A stretch of 64,000 nucleotides of DNA, taken from assembly GCF_003119115.1 (NCBI RefSeq), contig NZ_CP022367.1, positions 310,001 to 374,000 of the forward strand. The letters are read 5' to 3'. Numbering within the stretch: position 1 is the stretch's first letter; each line of letters starts with the position of its first letter. The DNA is from Azospirillum sp. TSH58. GTDB lineage: Bacteria; Pseudomonadota; Alphaproteobacteria; Azospirillales; Azospirillaceae. The notes under the pieces are model-generated. The model did not search any database. It worked only from the letters and a program-made list of their open reading frames with translations, and was not told the DNA's origin. Shown piece by piece: positions 35,806 through 46,530 of this stretch. The position numbers and the translations under genes are program-made.

Positions 35806-35834
35806 AATGCAATGATTCGGGATATTATTGCGTT
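35806..35834. promoter_or_regulatory. Candidate LysR-type operator
   Basis: In the 146-bp divergent gap, AATGCAAT (35806-35813) and ATTGCGTT (35827-35834) form an imperfect inverted repeat (7 of 8) in an AT-rich stretch. The position suits a LysR regulator controlling both itself and the prpF-like operon. Binding is inferred. Confidence 0.4.
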
Positions 35835-35870
35835 CCACGCATCAATGAGCGCCGCCACGGGGAGCCGGGC

Positions 35871-36761
35871 ATGAATTTCGAACTGGTCGATCTGAAAGCC
35901 TTCGTGGCGGTGGCCGACCTGGGCAGCTTCAATCGCGCCGCCGAGTTGCTGAACCTCTCGCAGCCGGCGCTCAGCCGCCGCATCCAGAAGCTGGAGGACA
36001 CGCTGGGCGTCGCCCTGTTCGAGCGCTCGACCCGACATGTCGCCCTGACCATGGTCGGACGCGACTTCATCCCCAAGGTCCGGCGCTTCCTGGACGAGTT
36101 CGAGTCATCGCTGCTGGGGATCAGCGACCTGGGGGCGCGGAGCGGCGGGCAGATCACCATCGCCTCCGTTCCGACGGCGGTGTTCTATTTCCTGCCGAAC
36201 GCGATCAGCCGCTTCAGCGTTGCGTTCCCGCGCATCCGCATCCGCATCCTGGACCTCGGCGCCAACGAGGGGCTGGAGGCGGTGGCCCGCGGCGAGGCCG
36301 ATTTCGGCATCAACTTCATCGGCACGTCACACCCGGACATCGACTTCACGCCGCTGGCCGAGGACCCATTCGTCGTCGCCTGCCGGCATGATCATCCGCT
36401 GGCCTCCCGGCAGGAAGTCGGCTGGGACGAACTGGCGGCGCACCGGGTCATCACCGTGGGCCGGACCAGCGGCAACAGGGCGCTGATCGACAACGCCCTG
36501 GCGCAGCACGGCCTGAAGCTCAACTGGTCCTATGAGATCACGCACCTCGCCAGTTCGCTCGGGCTCGTCGAGGCGGGCCTCGGCGTCGCGGTGCTTCCCA
36601 AGCTCGCCACCCCGACCTCCGGCCACCCCATCATCCAGACCATCCCGCTGAGCCACCCGAAGATTTCCCGGACGATCGGCGTCGTCCGACGACACGGCGC
36701 CATCCTCTCACCGATGGCGGCGCGCTTTCTGGAGGTGCTGCTCGGCTCCTGGAAAGCCTGA
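35871..36761 (+). CDS. LysR-family transcriptional regulator
   Basis: A 296-residue LysR protein. The N-terminal winged helix reads LKAFVAVADLGSFNRAAELLNLSQPALSRRI in two parts, with LEDTLGVALFERSTRHV after it. The C-terminal effector domain (about residues 92-290) is full length. The ATG at 35871 follows GGGGAG. It is divergent from the prpF-dctA-maoC-caiB-lyase operon and is its likely activator, probably responding to a pathway dicarboxylate. Confidence 0.93.
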   Translation: MNFELVDLKAFVAVADLGSFNRAAELLNLSQPALSRRIQKLEDTLGVALFERSTRHVALTMVGRDFIPKVRRFLDEFESSLLGISDLGARSGGQITIASVPTAVFYFLPNAISRFSVAFPRIRIRILDLGANEGLEAVARGEADFGINFIGTSHPDIDFTPLAEDPFVVACRHDHPLASRQEVGWDELAAHRVITVGRTSGNRALIDNALAQHGLKLNWSYEITHLASSLGLVEAGLGVAVLPKLATPTSGHPIIQTIPLSHPKISRTIGVVRRHGAILSPMAARFLEVLLGSWKA

Positions 36762-36892
36762 TGCTCTTGAGCGCTGCCGCGTCGCGTTGAAAACCGTCGA
36801 AGGTCGACTCCTGGCGGATATCGTTGAAAAAGTCGGTTGCTGATCGAGTGCCGCTGTACCGACCACGACCCGCGGCTATGATGGCGGCAAGA

Positions 36893-37967
36893 AGGTCTCA
36901 TACCAAGACTCGCGGATCATGACCGATGCGCCCAGTCGCGCAGTCCGATGGATATAATGGTCCAGGGCTGCTCGACGAGGGAGTTCCAGGCGAAGCCGCG
37001 GTGATCGAGGATGTCCTGGTAGGAGGCGAAAATCCGGTTGGAGAGCCAGTTGTCGCGCATGTACCGCCAGATGTTCTCCACCGGGTTCAACTTGGGCGAC
37101 TTCGTCGGCAACGGCGGCAGGGTGGTGTTGCCGGGGACCGGCAGTTTGGCTGAGGTGTGCCAGCCGGCCTGATCGAGCAGCACGACGGCATGGGCACCGC
37201 GGGCGCCACGGCGCGGGCGATCTCCTGCAGGTGCAGCGTCATCGCCTCGCTCGTGCAGCGCGGCAGCACCAGGGCCGCGCCTTTGCCCTGGGCCGGGCGG
37301 ATAGGCCGAGCGTGTGCGCTGATCGTGCTGGGACGCCGGTCGGGTGCCCCGGCGTGCCCAGCGGCGGGTGGTTTTGTTCTTCTGGCCGATGCGGGCTTCG
37401 TCCTGCCACCAGGCCTCTATGAGCTTGCCGGCGGCCTCGTGCGCGGCGATCTGCGCCAGCAGGGCGGGGAATTTTTTGAACGCCTCGGCCGCGCCGGGAT
37501 CCTTGGCATGATGGCGGGGGCGGGCCGACAGCGTGCGGAAACCCAGAGCGCGCAGTTCCCGGCTCAGCGTCTGCTTGGAGACCGAGGCGTGGAACTCGTT
37601 CCAGAGCCAGTGCAGCAGGTCGGCAATCCGCCAACGCACTACCCCATGCACCGCCGGGATCGGCCCATCCTCGACGACTTGACGCAGGGCCACCCGGTGG
37701 TGGTCGGCGACGCACGGCTGCGGGCCCGGCGCCTTGCCGGTCAGCAAGCCCACCGGTCCCGCGTCATTGAAACGCAGCACCCAGTCGCACACCGTCTGCA
37801 AGCCGACCGCACCGACGTGCGCCGCAGCCAAGCGCGGTGCTCCGTCGTAGATTGTTGCCAGGGCGAGCCGTCGGCGGACTTGGCCGGGGTCGTGAGAGGA
37901 ACGGGCAAGCCACGAAGGGCGGCGGCATCATGAATCGTACTCCGCAGGACTTGGTATCAGACATCGC
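36893..37967 (-). mobile_element. IS630-family insertion sequence, decayed
   Basis: About 1.07 kb bounded by imperfect inverted repeats: GGTCTCATACCAAGACTCGC near 36893 on the plus strand and TGTCTGATACCAAGTCCTGC read on the minus strand from about 37967. The single transposase gene inside is damaged. The ends are placed by eye and may be off by several bases. Confidence 0.75.
36917..37935 (-). pseudogene. IS630-family transposase, multiply frameshifted
   Basis: The frame encodes SSHDPGQVRRRLALATIYDG, LQTVCDWVLRFNDAGPVGLL, the catalytic-region EAWWQDEARIGQKNKTTRRW, and the C-terminal LLDQAGWHTS and KLNPVENIWRYMRDNWLSN. Between RTRSAYP and HAVVLL the frame is wrong: the expected LPRCTSEAMTLHLQEIARAV lies in another frame (about 37190-37270). 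Two compensating indels explain this. A third lies near the start, where MMPPPF is out of frame with the rest. The gene cannot make a normal transposase. Confidence 0.85.
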
Positions 37968-38191
37968 AACAGCGCAATCCTGCCCGCCGTATCTATCCAG
38001 GAATTTCCGTTCCGGTGCTTCCACGACGCTGCCACAAAGGGTGTTTGGAGGCAGTACAAGGACAGCAAAAATCCTGCTATTTAACAATGAAATTAGCGGC
38101 TTTATGTTGGTAGCGGAGCGCGCGCAACCGCCTTTGTTTGCTCCACGCAGTCACCCACCTCCCCCTTAGACGATGCGGTTAGTTGATCGCG
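37968..38191. other. AT-richer intergenic stretch, no gene seen
   Basis: The 224 bp between the IS630 remnant and the glycoside hydrolase gene are clearly less GC-rich than the surroundings (around 38080-38110). No open frame with coding character, hairpin terminator or promoter was recognised. Confidence 0.5.
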
Positions 38192-39472
38192 CTATGGCAA
38201 CGCATCGGCGGAATTGCGGCCCAGCCGCTCGCGGCTGGCGGCGAGTGCGGTCGGGTGAAGTTCACCACGCCTCGCCGCGTCCGTGGCGCAGGCCATGGCC
38301 CGGTAGTATTGCGCGCCGTCGAACGCGAGGAGCAACAGATCGACCCCGGCGTTGAGCGCCTCCTCCACCGCCCGGCACAGGCCGTATTGATAGACGGGCG
38401 TCATGACCAGATCGTCCGTGACGACCAAACCGTCGTAGCCCCAGTCCCGGCGGATCACCCCATCCACCACACGGTGCGAATGGGACGCCGGGCGGTCGGG
38501 ATCGACGGCGCTCAGGATCACATGGCCGACCATCAGCAGCGCCTGCGGGTTGCCCGCCAGAACCTGACGGAAAGGTCTCCAGTCCGTGGATTCCAGCGTT
38601 TCACGGCTGTCCCCGATGGCGGCTCGGAAATGGTGGGTGTCCGTGCCGACGCGGCCCAGGCCGGGGAAATGCTTGACGGTCGGCTGGACGCCGGTCTCGG
38701 CCAGCCCGTCGGCGTAGGCGGCGGCAACGTCCCCGACGACCGCCGGGTCGCTCGCAATCGCCCTCCGTGCGATGAGGCTGTTGAAATCCAGCGGGTCGGG
38801 CGCCCTATCGGTTCGGAGGTCGAGCACCGGCGCGAAGTTGATCGTGACGCCGAGCGACCGCAGGTCCCGGCCATGGTCGCGGCCCAAGGCGCGCGCGGCG
38901 GCGCGCCGCTCGTCAGGCGGCATGCCGGCCAGCGCGGAGGGGGCCGGGCGGTTGGGAAGCCACGGCGACAGCTTCGACACGATCCCGCCCTCCTGGTCGG
39001 CGGCCACCCGCAACGGGGGGAGCCCAGCGCGCCGACGGATGTCCTGCAACCGGCGGATCTCGTCGCGCAGTTCCTCCGCCGTCCGCCCGGCCAGATTGCG
39101 CCGCGAGACGAAGATGCCGCCGATCAAGCCGCGCGCGGCCAGCCCTTCGACCTCCTCAACCCGTTCGTAACCGACCATGAAATGCCGGCCCAGTTCGGAC
39201 GCCACCGCCTCCGGCGCCGACAGGACGGCCGCCTTGCGCGCCTGGAACACGCCCTCCGCCCCCAGCACCGCCAGGGGAACCGCGGCCCAGAGCGCCAGCA
39301 TCGCCACCCGTTGCCTGACTCCGCGCCTCAGCACGATCAGCAGGCCGCAGAGCCCGGCCGCCGCGATGACCGGACCCGACCAGCCGCGCACCGCCATCAG
39401 GTAAGGATCGTGGATGTTGGCCCCGGCGGCGACCAGCAGCAGGCCAAGGCACCAGCCGATCACGCGGCTCAT
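38192..39472 (-). CDS. Glycoside hydrolase family 3 protein (NagZ-like), membrane anchored
   Basis: A 426-residue protein with two or three N-terminal hydrophobic segments (residues about 1-75) followed by a GH3 catalytic domain. Landmarks: VAADQEGGIVSKL, INFAPVLDL, KHFPGLGRVGTDTHH and GLVVTDDLVM, where the first Asp is the likely nucleophile. This pattern fits beta-N-acetylhexosaminidases that act on peptidoglycan fragments. Most NagZ proteins are soluble and cytoplasmic, so the N-terminal membrane part is unusual. The ATG at 39472 overlaps the creD stop by 4 nt, so the two are translationally coupled. Confidence 0.85.
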   Translation of the reverse strand: MSRVIGWCLGLLLVAAGANIHDPYLMAVRGWSGPVIAAAGLCGLLIVLRRGVRQRVAMLALWAAVPLAVLGAEGVFQARKAAVLSAPEAVASELGRHFMVGYERVEEVEGLAARGLIGGIFVSRRNLAGRTAEELRDEIRRLQDIRRRAGLPPLRVAADQEGGIVSKLSPWLPNRPAPSALAGMPPDERRAAARALGRDHGRDLRSLGVTINFAPVLDLRTDRAPDPLDFNSLIARRAIASDPAVVGDVAAAYADGLAETGVQPTVKHFPGLGRVGTDTHHFRAAIGDSRETLESTDWRPFRQVLAGNPQALLMVGHVILSAVDPDRPASHSHRVVDGVIRRDWGYDGLVVTDDLVMTPVYQYGLCRAVEEALNAGVDLLLLAFDGAQYYRAMACATDAARRGELHPTALAASRERLGRNSADALP

Positions 39473-40815
39473 CCCTCGCCCGCCCGCCAGTCCACGCGCT
39501 GGGTCACCGCCATCACCGCGGACAGGACCAGGAACAGCGCGACCGACCCCACCAGCAGGGAATAGGTTTCCAGGCTGAGAAGCACATAGAGGAACCCGAA
39601 CAGGCCACCCAGCGCCGTGGCGAAGATTGCTGTCGGGACCATACGCCGGGTGACCGCCGCGGTGTAGAGCGACGCCTGGGTCAGGACGAAGGCGGCACCG
39701 ATCCCATAGCCGGCGGCATAGCCCAACGGCTCGGCGAAGGACACCAACAACAGGGGGAACAGCGTCACTGACGCCCCCAGCAGCCCATACTGGACGGCGT
39801 GGATGCGCGCCACCGACAGAAGTTCCATCAGCCCGTAGACGGTGAAGGACAGCACGACGAAGAGGATGCCGTACTTCGACGTGCGATGGATCATCCGGTA
39901 GGTTGGCACCGCCTCCAGCAGGTCGACACCCACCGGGGCTGCGCGCGCCTCGGTCAGGGTCTCGGACAGGCGGGAGGCGGTCCAGAGTGACGGCTGGCCA
40001 TAGCCCACGCTGCGCCAGCGCGCCTCGAACGCCGCGTCGGTGACGGTCGAGTCCGACGGCAGCGCGCCGCCGGCAAAGCCGGGCGTCGGCCAGGGTGCGG
40101 CGATGACCAACTCGGCCTGCCGTCCCATCAGAACGTGCCGGAACGCGCCGGTTCCGCGCAAAGTCATGGTTGCCTGGAACGGGATTCTGCGGCCCGCCGC
40201 GGGGATCGCCGCCGCCGGTGGCCGGGCCACCAGAAGGGAGTCCCGGCATTCTTCGATCGGGTCGATCAGTTCGCCGCAGTTGCGCCACGGGATCGCCGCC
40301 CCATCCCAGGCGGCATGGTCGCCGGTGGTCATGCCGGTCAGAGCCGACGCCTCCAGCGACAGCAGGCTTTCCTTCCAGAGGATCGTGGCGCCACGCCCGA
40401 CCCGCTCCTCGACGTTCGACTGGGATGGTATGGAAAATATCCCGGCCATCCCGACCGACGCGGTGTAGACGGTGGCGGAGAACAAGCCGCGCGTCCTCCG
40501 TTCCGGAACCAGCCCAACCGTCGTGGACAGGGATTCCGGAGCGATCTTCAGATAGTGGCGCGAGAGTCCGCCGGCATCGACGTAGGGCACCACAAGGACC
40601 GGCGCCTGCACGGTCTGGTCCGGTCCCCAGCTTTTCATGAAATCCGCCCGCAGGCCGGCCTGACGCGTTTCACGTTCCCCGATGAGCGCCGCAATCGGCC
40701 ACCCCGCAGCCAGCGTTGCCAGCAGGATCAGTGCGATCGGTCCGAGCTTGGGCAATCGGCGGCGGAGCGGCGGTGCCGCGCAGTTCGGCATCGGTGGTTC
40801 GGATGGCATGCTCAA
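39469..40815 (-). CDS. creD: Inner membrane protein CreD
   Basis: A 448-residue CreD-family protein: one N-terminal helix (LGPIALILLATLAAGWPIAALIGERETRQAG is the conserved opening), a large extracytoplasmic domain, and five or so C-terminal helices. The family's VDLLEAVPTYRMIHRTSKYGILF is present in two parts, and ESLTEARAAPVGVDLL-like residues precede it. TTG at 40815 has AGGAG at 7 nt; the first ATG (40809) has poorer spacing. CreD is controlled by CreBC in enterobacteria and affects envelope and beta-lactam phenotypes. The divergent CreB/CreC-like pair fits. Confidence 0.88.
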   Translation of the reverse strand: MSMPSEPPMPNCAAPPLRRRLPKLGPIALILLATLAAGWPIAALIGERETRQAGLRADFMKSWGPDQTVQAPVLVVPYVDAGGLSRHYLKIAPESLSTTVGLVPERRTRGLFSATVYTASVGMAGIFSIPSQSNVEERVGRGATILWKESLLSLEASALTGMTTGDHAAWDGAAIPWRNCGELIDPIEECRDSLLVARPPAAAIPAAGRRIPFQATMTLRGTGAFRHVLMGRQAELVIAAPWPTPGFAGGALPSDSTVTDAAFEARWRSVGYGQPSLWTASRLSETLTEARAAPVGVDLLEAVPTYRMIHRTSKYGILFVVLSFTVYGLMELLSVARIHAVQYGLLGASVTLFPLLLVSFAEPLGYAAGYGIGAAFVLTQASLYTAAVTRRMVPTAIFATALGGLFGFLYVLLSLETYSLLVGSVALFLVLSAVMAVTQRVDWRAGEG

Positions 40816-41005
40816 GCGAATTCTCCTGGGGCGGGGCCACGAAGCGGCGGCGGGCGGCTAGCGGCCGGCCCGGCCGGGTTGTGCCGTCACCTTGACGGGG
40901 CGCCGTGCCGCGGCGATGACGCCGCCGTGCAACCAGGAAGGAAACTGTGTGCAGAACCCGTGCAGCTTTTCGGATAAGGTGGCGCCGCCCCTGCCCAAGG
41001 CCGCC

Positions 41006-41701
41006 ATGCCCAAGATCCTGCTGATCGACGACGATCCCCACATCCGCGACATCGTCCGCTTCGCCCTGGCGCGGGAAGGATTCGCCGTCATGGAGGCGGG
41101 GGACGGCGCGCGCGGGCTCCATTTGGCGCGGGAGGACGCACCCGACCTTGTCCTCCTGGACATCGCCATGCCGGAGATGGACGGCACGGAGGTCTGCCGC
41201 CGGCTGCGCCGCGACAGCCGGGTACCGATCATCTTCCTGTCGTCGCGCGACGACGAGATCGACCGGATTCTGGGGCTGGAGCTTGGTGGCGACGACTATG
41301 TCACCAAGCCTTTCTCCCCGCGTGAGCTGGTGGCGCGCGTCAAGGCGGTGCTGCGGCGCGCGCTCCCATCGGAGCCATCGTCTCCCCCACCACCGCCGCC
41401 ACCGGAGCTTCGGCACAACCGCCTGCGGCTGGACCTGGACGGTGTCCGCGCCTTCTGGGACGAGGCGGAGGTGGTCCTGACAGCGACCGAGTTCGGCCTC
41501 CTGCGCACCCTGGCCGAACGTCCAGGCAAGGTGTTCAGCCGCGACGCCCTGATGGACGGTGCCTACGCCACCGAGCGCTACGTCGCCGACCGCACGGTGG
41601 ACAGCCACATCCGGCGGGTCCGGGCCAAGTTCCTGGCTGTGGGCGGCACCCCCGTCGAAACCGTGCACGGGCTGGGCTACAAGCTGTCGGATTGCCGATG
41701 A
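41006..41701 (+). CDS. creB: OmpR-family response regulator, CreB-like
   Basis: A 231-residue regulator: receiver at residues 1-120 (ILLIDDDPHIRD, phosphoacceptor in LVLLDIAMPEMDG, PIIFLSSRD, VTKPFSPREL) and a winged helix at about 140-228 (LTATEFGLLRTLAERPGKVF, VADRTVDSHIRRVRAKF). A run of seven or more prolines lies in the linker. The ATG at 41006 gives the normal N-terminus. The gene overlaps the kinase by 4 nt (ATGA) and lies divergent from creD. Confidence 0.9.
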   Translation: MPKILLIDDDPHIRDIVRFALAREGFAVMEAGDGARGLHLAREDAPDLVLLDIAMPEMDGTEVCRRLRRDSRVPIIFLSSRDDEIDRILGLELGGDDYVTKPFSPRELVARVKAVLRRALPSEPSSPPPPPPPELRHNRLRLDLDGVRAFWDEAEVVLTATEFGLLRTLAERPGKVFSRDALMDGAYATERYVADRTVDSHIRRVRAKFLAVGGTPVETVHGLGYKLSDCR

Positions 41702-43332
41702 GGCGGTTCCGGCCAATCTTGAACCGGCCAATCTTGGGCCGGCCCACGGGGCGCCTGTCCATCGGAACAGTGCTGCTGGTGATGACGCTCGCGGCCCTGA
41801 CCCTGCCCTTGAGCGGGTTGTGGTTCCTGCGCCTTTACGAAAGCGCCCTGCTCCGCCAGACGGAATCGGAGCTGATCGCCCAGGCCGGCGTGGTCGCCGC
41901 CGTCTACCGCGATGCGTGGCGGCGTGCCGGGGGGCGGACGGAGGAACTGGGTCCGCCCGTCGATCCTCCCTGGACGCACCCGCCGGGGTTCGACGCGCCC
42001 TGGACGCCCCGCTTCGCCGGGCTGGATCTGGCGGAGGACCCGATCCTGCCTGCCGCCCCCGACCCCGCCCTGGTGCAGACCATGCCCGCCCCCGCTTCCC
42101 AGACAGCGGGAGCCTCGCTGGGGCCGATCCTGCGCGAGGCGCAGCGCGTCACGCTCGCCGGAATGCGGGTCACCGATCCCCAGGGCATCGTCGTCGCCAG
42201 CACCGGGGAGGATCTTGGCCTGTCCCTGGCCGCGCAGGAGGAGGTCAGCCACGCCCTGGCGGGCAACGCGACCAGCGTGCTGCGCGAACGCAACAGCCGC
42301 CACCAGGGGCGGGCGGAGGGAAGCACCGCGCCCGAACGCAGCCGCTCGTTGCGCATTTCCACGGCCCATCCGGTGCTCGACGAGGGCCGCGTGGTCGGGG
42401 TCGTGGTGCTGTCGCGCACGCCGCGCAGCCTGACCGACACCCTGTACGGCAAGCGCTGGCACCTCGCCGGATTGGCGGTGGTTCTGCTCGCGTCGGTGGG
42501 GGTGCTGGCGCGTCTCGGGACCGTCGCCATCAGCCGCCCGCTGCGCGCCGTGACCGCGCTGGCGAAACGGACGGCGGACGGCGAGCGCGGCGTGATGGCC
42601 CCCGTGCAGCGCCCGATCGTGCGCGAGGTGGCCGAATTGTCGGACGCGCTGACCCGCATGGCCACGACGCTGGAGCAGCGGGCGGACTACATCCGCGACT
42701 TCGCCGCTCATGTCTCGCACGAGTTCAAGACCCCGCTGACCACCATCCGCGGCACGGTGGAGCTGCTTCGCGATCATCTGGACACGATGTCGGCGGAGGA
42801 GCGGGACCACTTCCTGGCCAACATGGACGCCGAGGCCGAGCGGCTGTCGCGCCTCGTCCGCCGTCTCTTGGAGTTGGCGCGGGCCGACATGCTGCGGGTG
42901 ACCGAGGAGGTGGCGACCGACGCCGTGCCGGTCGCGGCCCGTCTTGCCGCCCGCCACGGCGCCATGGCCTCCCTTCCCCCGTCGCTTCCGGTCGCCATGG
43001 GAACGGAGGCGCTGGAAAGCGTCCTGGCGAACCTGATCGAGAACGCCCGCCGCCATGCCGGCCCGGAGGCTCGGGTGGAGGTTGCGCTGACGCCGGAGGG
43101 CGACGGCGCGGTTCTGCGGGTGTCCGACGACGGGCCGGGCGTGTCGCCCGCCAACGCCGGCCGCATCTTCACGCCCTTCTTCACGACCGCAAGGCAGAGC
43201 GGCGGCACCGGTCTCGGCCTCGCCATCGCGCGTGGGATCGTCGAGGCGCATGGCGGGTCCATCGCGCTTCGGCCTGCGGAGCGCGGTGCCCTGTTCGAGG
43301 TCAGGCTTGCCCGGCCGGACGACGACGCCTAA
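41698..43332 (+). CDS. creC: Sensor histidine kinase, CreC-like
   Basis: A 544-residue membrane kinase. Two helices (about residues 22-45 and 255-275) bracket a long periplasmic domain. HAMP (about 275-330), HisKA with H-box AAHVSHEFKTPLTTIRG, and HATPase (NLIENARRHAGP, VSDDGPGVSP, GGTGLGLAIARGIVEAHGG) follow. The start at 41698 overlaps the regulator stop. With creB and creD it makes a CreBCD-like unit; it is longer than enterobacterial CreC because of the periplasmic domain. Confidence 0.9.
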   Translation: MRRFRPILNRPILGRPTGRLSIGTVLLVMTLAALTLPLSGLWFLRLYESALLRQTESELIAQAGVVAAVYRDAWRRAGGRTEELGPPVDPPWTHPPGFDAPWTPRFAGLDLAEDPILPAAPDPALVQTMPAPASQTAGASLGPILREAQRVTLAGMRVTDPQGIVVASTGEDLGLSLAAQEEVSHALAGNATSVLRERNSRHQGRAEGSTAPERSRSLRISTAHPVLDEGRVVGVVVLSRTPRSLTDTLYGKRWHLAGLAVVLLASVGVLARLGTVAISRPLRAVTALAKRTADGERGVMAPVQRPIVREVAELSDALTRMATTLEQRADYIRDFAAHVSHEFKTPLTTIRGTVELLRDHLDTMSAEERDHFLANMDAEAERLSRLVRRLLELARADMLRVTEEVATDAVPVAARLAARHGAMASLPPSLPVAMGTEALESVLANLIENARRHAGPEARVEVALTPEGDGAVLRVSDDGPGVSPANAGRIFTPFFTTARQSGGTGLGLAIARGIVEAHGGSIALRPAERGALFEVRLARPDDDA

Positions 43333-43351
43333 CCAGCAAGTTTGCCAAGGG

Positions 43352-44688
<1,337 letters not shown>

Positions 44689-44692
<4 letters not shown>

Positions 44693-46356
44693 GATGGAAA
44701 CCTCAGGCGGACGCAGGTGGACCAACCCGGCCGTTCGGCCAGCGAAACCGAACCGCCGTGGGCTGCCATGACCTTGGCGACGATGGCGAGCCCCAGCCCG
44801 GTGCCCCCCTGGCTGCGCGACACGAAGGGCTGGAACAGCGAGGCGCGGATCTCGTCCGGCACGCCGGGACCGTCGTCGCACACCTCGACCGTCACGCCGC
44901 CGGGGTCGCGCTCAGCGCTCACCAGCGCACGCCCGCCGGCCGCCCCGGCGTTGTCCAGCAGGTTCGCCAGGGCCTGCCGCAAGCGCGCGGGGTCGGCGCG
45001 CAGCGTGAGGCCCGGCGGAATGTCGCTCATCACGTCACCGCCGAGCGCAGCGAGCGCATCCGCGAGATCGACCTCGGACAGGTCCACCCGCCACGGCTTG
45101 GCGTAGTCGAGCAGGTCGCGCACCAGGGCATCCATGCGGGCGAGTTGGGTCCGAACCTCGCCGCGCGTCTCCGGCGGGGCGTCGGCCACAGCCATCGCGA
45201 CGATGTTCATGGGGTTGCGCAGGTCGTGGGCCACGGTGGCGGCCAGCGCCCCCAGTTCCGCCAGCCGCTGGCGTTCGGCGAAGGACCGGCGCCGGTCGAG
45301 ATCGTCGCGGGCCTGCACCACCAGCTCCTCCAGCACCCCGGCCACGCGGCGCGGGCCGGGCGGGGCGCGCTCCAGGCCAATGGAATCCAAGGACTCCGGC
45401 GCCCCGCCATCGGTGAGCGCGAGCCTCTCGCGCAACAGCCGGTCCGCCGTCGCCGTCAACGCGGCCTCGTCGCCCGCTTCCTGCAATTCCCGGCGCCAGC
45501 GGGCCAGATCGTCCGCGGTCACCTCACCGCCGGGATAGACGACGCGGTCGGCCAGCCGGCGGAGCGGTCCGGCAAGGCCAAGCCCGCCCAGCAAAGAGAC
45601 GGCGGTCCACAGGAACGGCGCGCCGGCCCGCTCCGCGGCGATCCCCGCGCTCAGGGCCGACACGAGTGCCGCCAGCGCGATCAGCAGGCCCCAGCACACC
45701 GCCCGCACGGCCCAGCGGTTCACCGCCATCAGCCGGTAGCGCAGCACGGCGTAGGCCAGCACGATCAGGTACAGGGGAAGAAGCAGCAACGGCCATGGGT
45801 AGGCGTCGACACCAAGCACCGGCAAGGCCAGCCCGCCGACCGACAGCAGGCCGAGGGCGGAGGACAGCAGAACCAGAGTCAGTTGCCGGCGGCGCACACC
45901 GCCGGCCCCGCGCCATTCGTCCAGCAACAGCCAATGCCCCGCCGCCGCCAACCCCACCGTGGCCGCGACCGCGACCAGCCCGGCCCCGTCATACCGGAAC
46001 AGCGTGCCCACTCCCGGCCACGGAACGAAGCGTCCGGCCCCACCGATCAGCGCAGCGAGCGTGGCGGCGATCCCCGTCGCATAGGCCCAGCGTATCCCCG
46101 AACCGGCACGCCCCGTCAGGGCGGCGGCGACATGGACGAACACCGCACCGCCCAGCGGCGCCAGAGCCATCAGCCCCGCACCGAACGGGCCGGGTAACAG
46201 CAATCCGACCGACCAGCCGCCAACCAGGAGGAGGAACGCCGCCAGCGGCCTGGTTCCAGGAAGCGCCCCTCCATGCCGCCACAGCAAGGCAGCCAGCCCG
46301 GCGCCCCCCAGCGCGCAAAGCCCCATGGCCGCGACCAGCGCCGCCGATGCCGTCAC
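44689..46356 (-). CDS. Multi-helix membrane sensor histidine kinase
   Basis: A kinase of about 555 residues. The N-terminal half has eight or so hydrophobic helices; the C-terminal half has a HisKA-like H-box (LGALAATVAHDLRNPMNIVA) and HATPase motifs (NLLDNAGAAGG, VCDDGPGVPDE, GGTGLGLAIVAKVMAAHGG). GTG at 46356, preceded by GAGGGA, is chosen; the frame stays open to a TTG at 46422, which lacks a ribosome site. It is co-transcribed with the sigma-54 activator. The signal is unknown; the membrane part resembles kinases that sense envelope or lipid changes. Confidence 0.85.
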
Positions 46357-46425
46357 CCCGACCACTCCCTCATCCGACGCCGCTGTATCCAACGTTGACA
46401 GGGACCCTAGCGCATTTCGCAACCC

Positions 46426-46438
46426 CGGTTAACAACCG
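46426..46438. promoter_or_regulatory. Possible activator-binding palindrome
   Basis: CGGTT and AACCG arms around a 3-nt centre, located 37 bp upstream of the sigma-54 promoter. It could be an enhancer site for the sigma-54 activator, but there is only one copy and it is short. Confidence 0.25.
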
Positions 46439-46475
46439 TCGCGCTCCAAGCCCCGGAACCCGCGCATTCCGGCTT

Positions 46476-46490
46476 TGGCACGGCCTTTGC
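46476..46490 (+). promoter_or_regulatory. Sigma-54 (-24/-12) promoter
   Basis: TGGCACGGCCTTTGC matches the RpoN consensus TGGCACG-N4-TTGC at every fixed base with correct GG-to-GC spacing. Transcription should begin near 46502, about 29 nt before the GTG start of the SDR-DoxX gene. The divergent neighbouring operon encodes a sigma-54 activator. Confidence 0.85.
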
Positions 46491-46530
46491 CATTCCCTGG
46501 TGGAAACAGAATGAAACTGGGGGTTTACCG

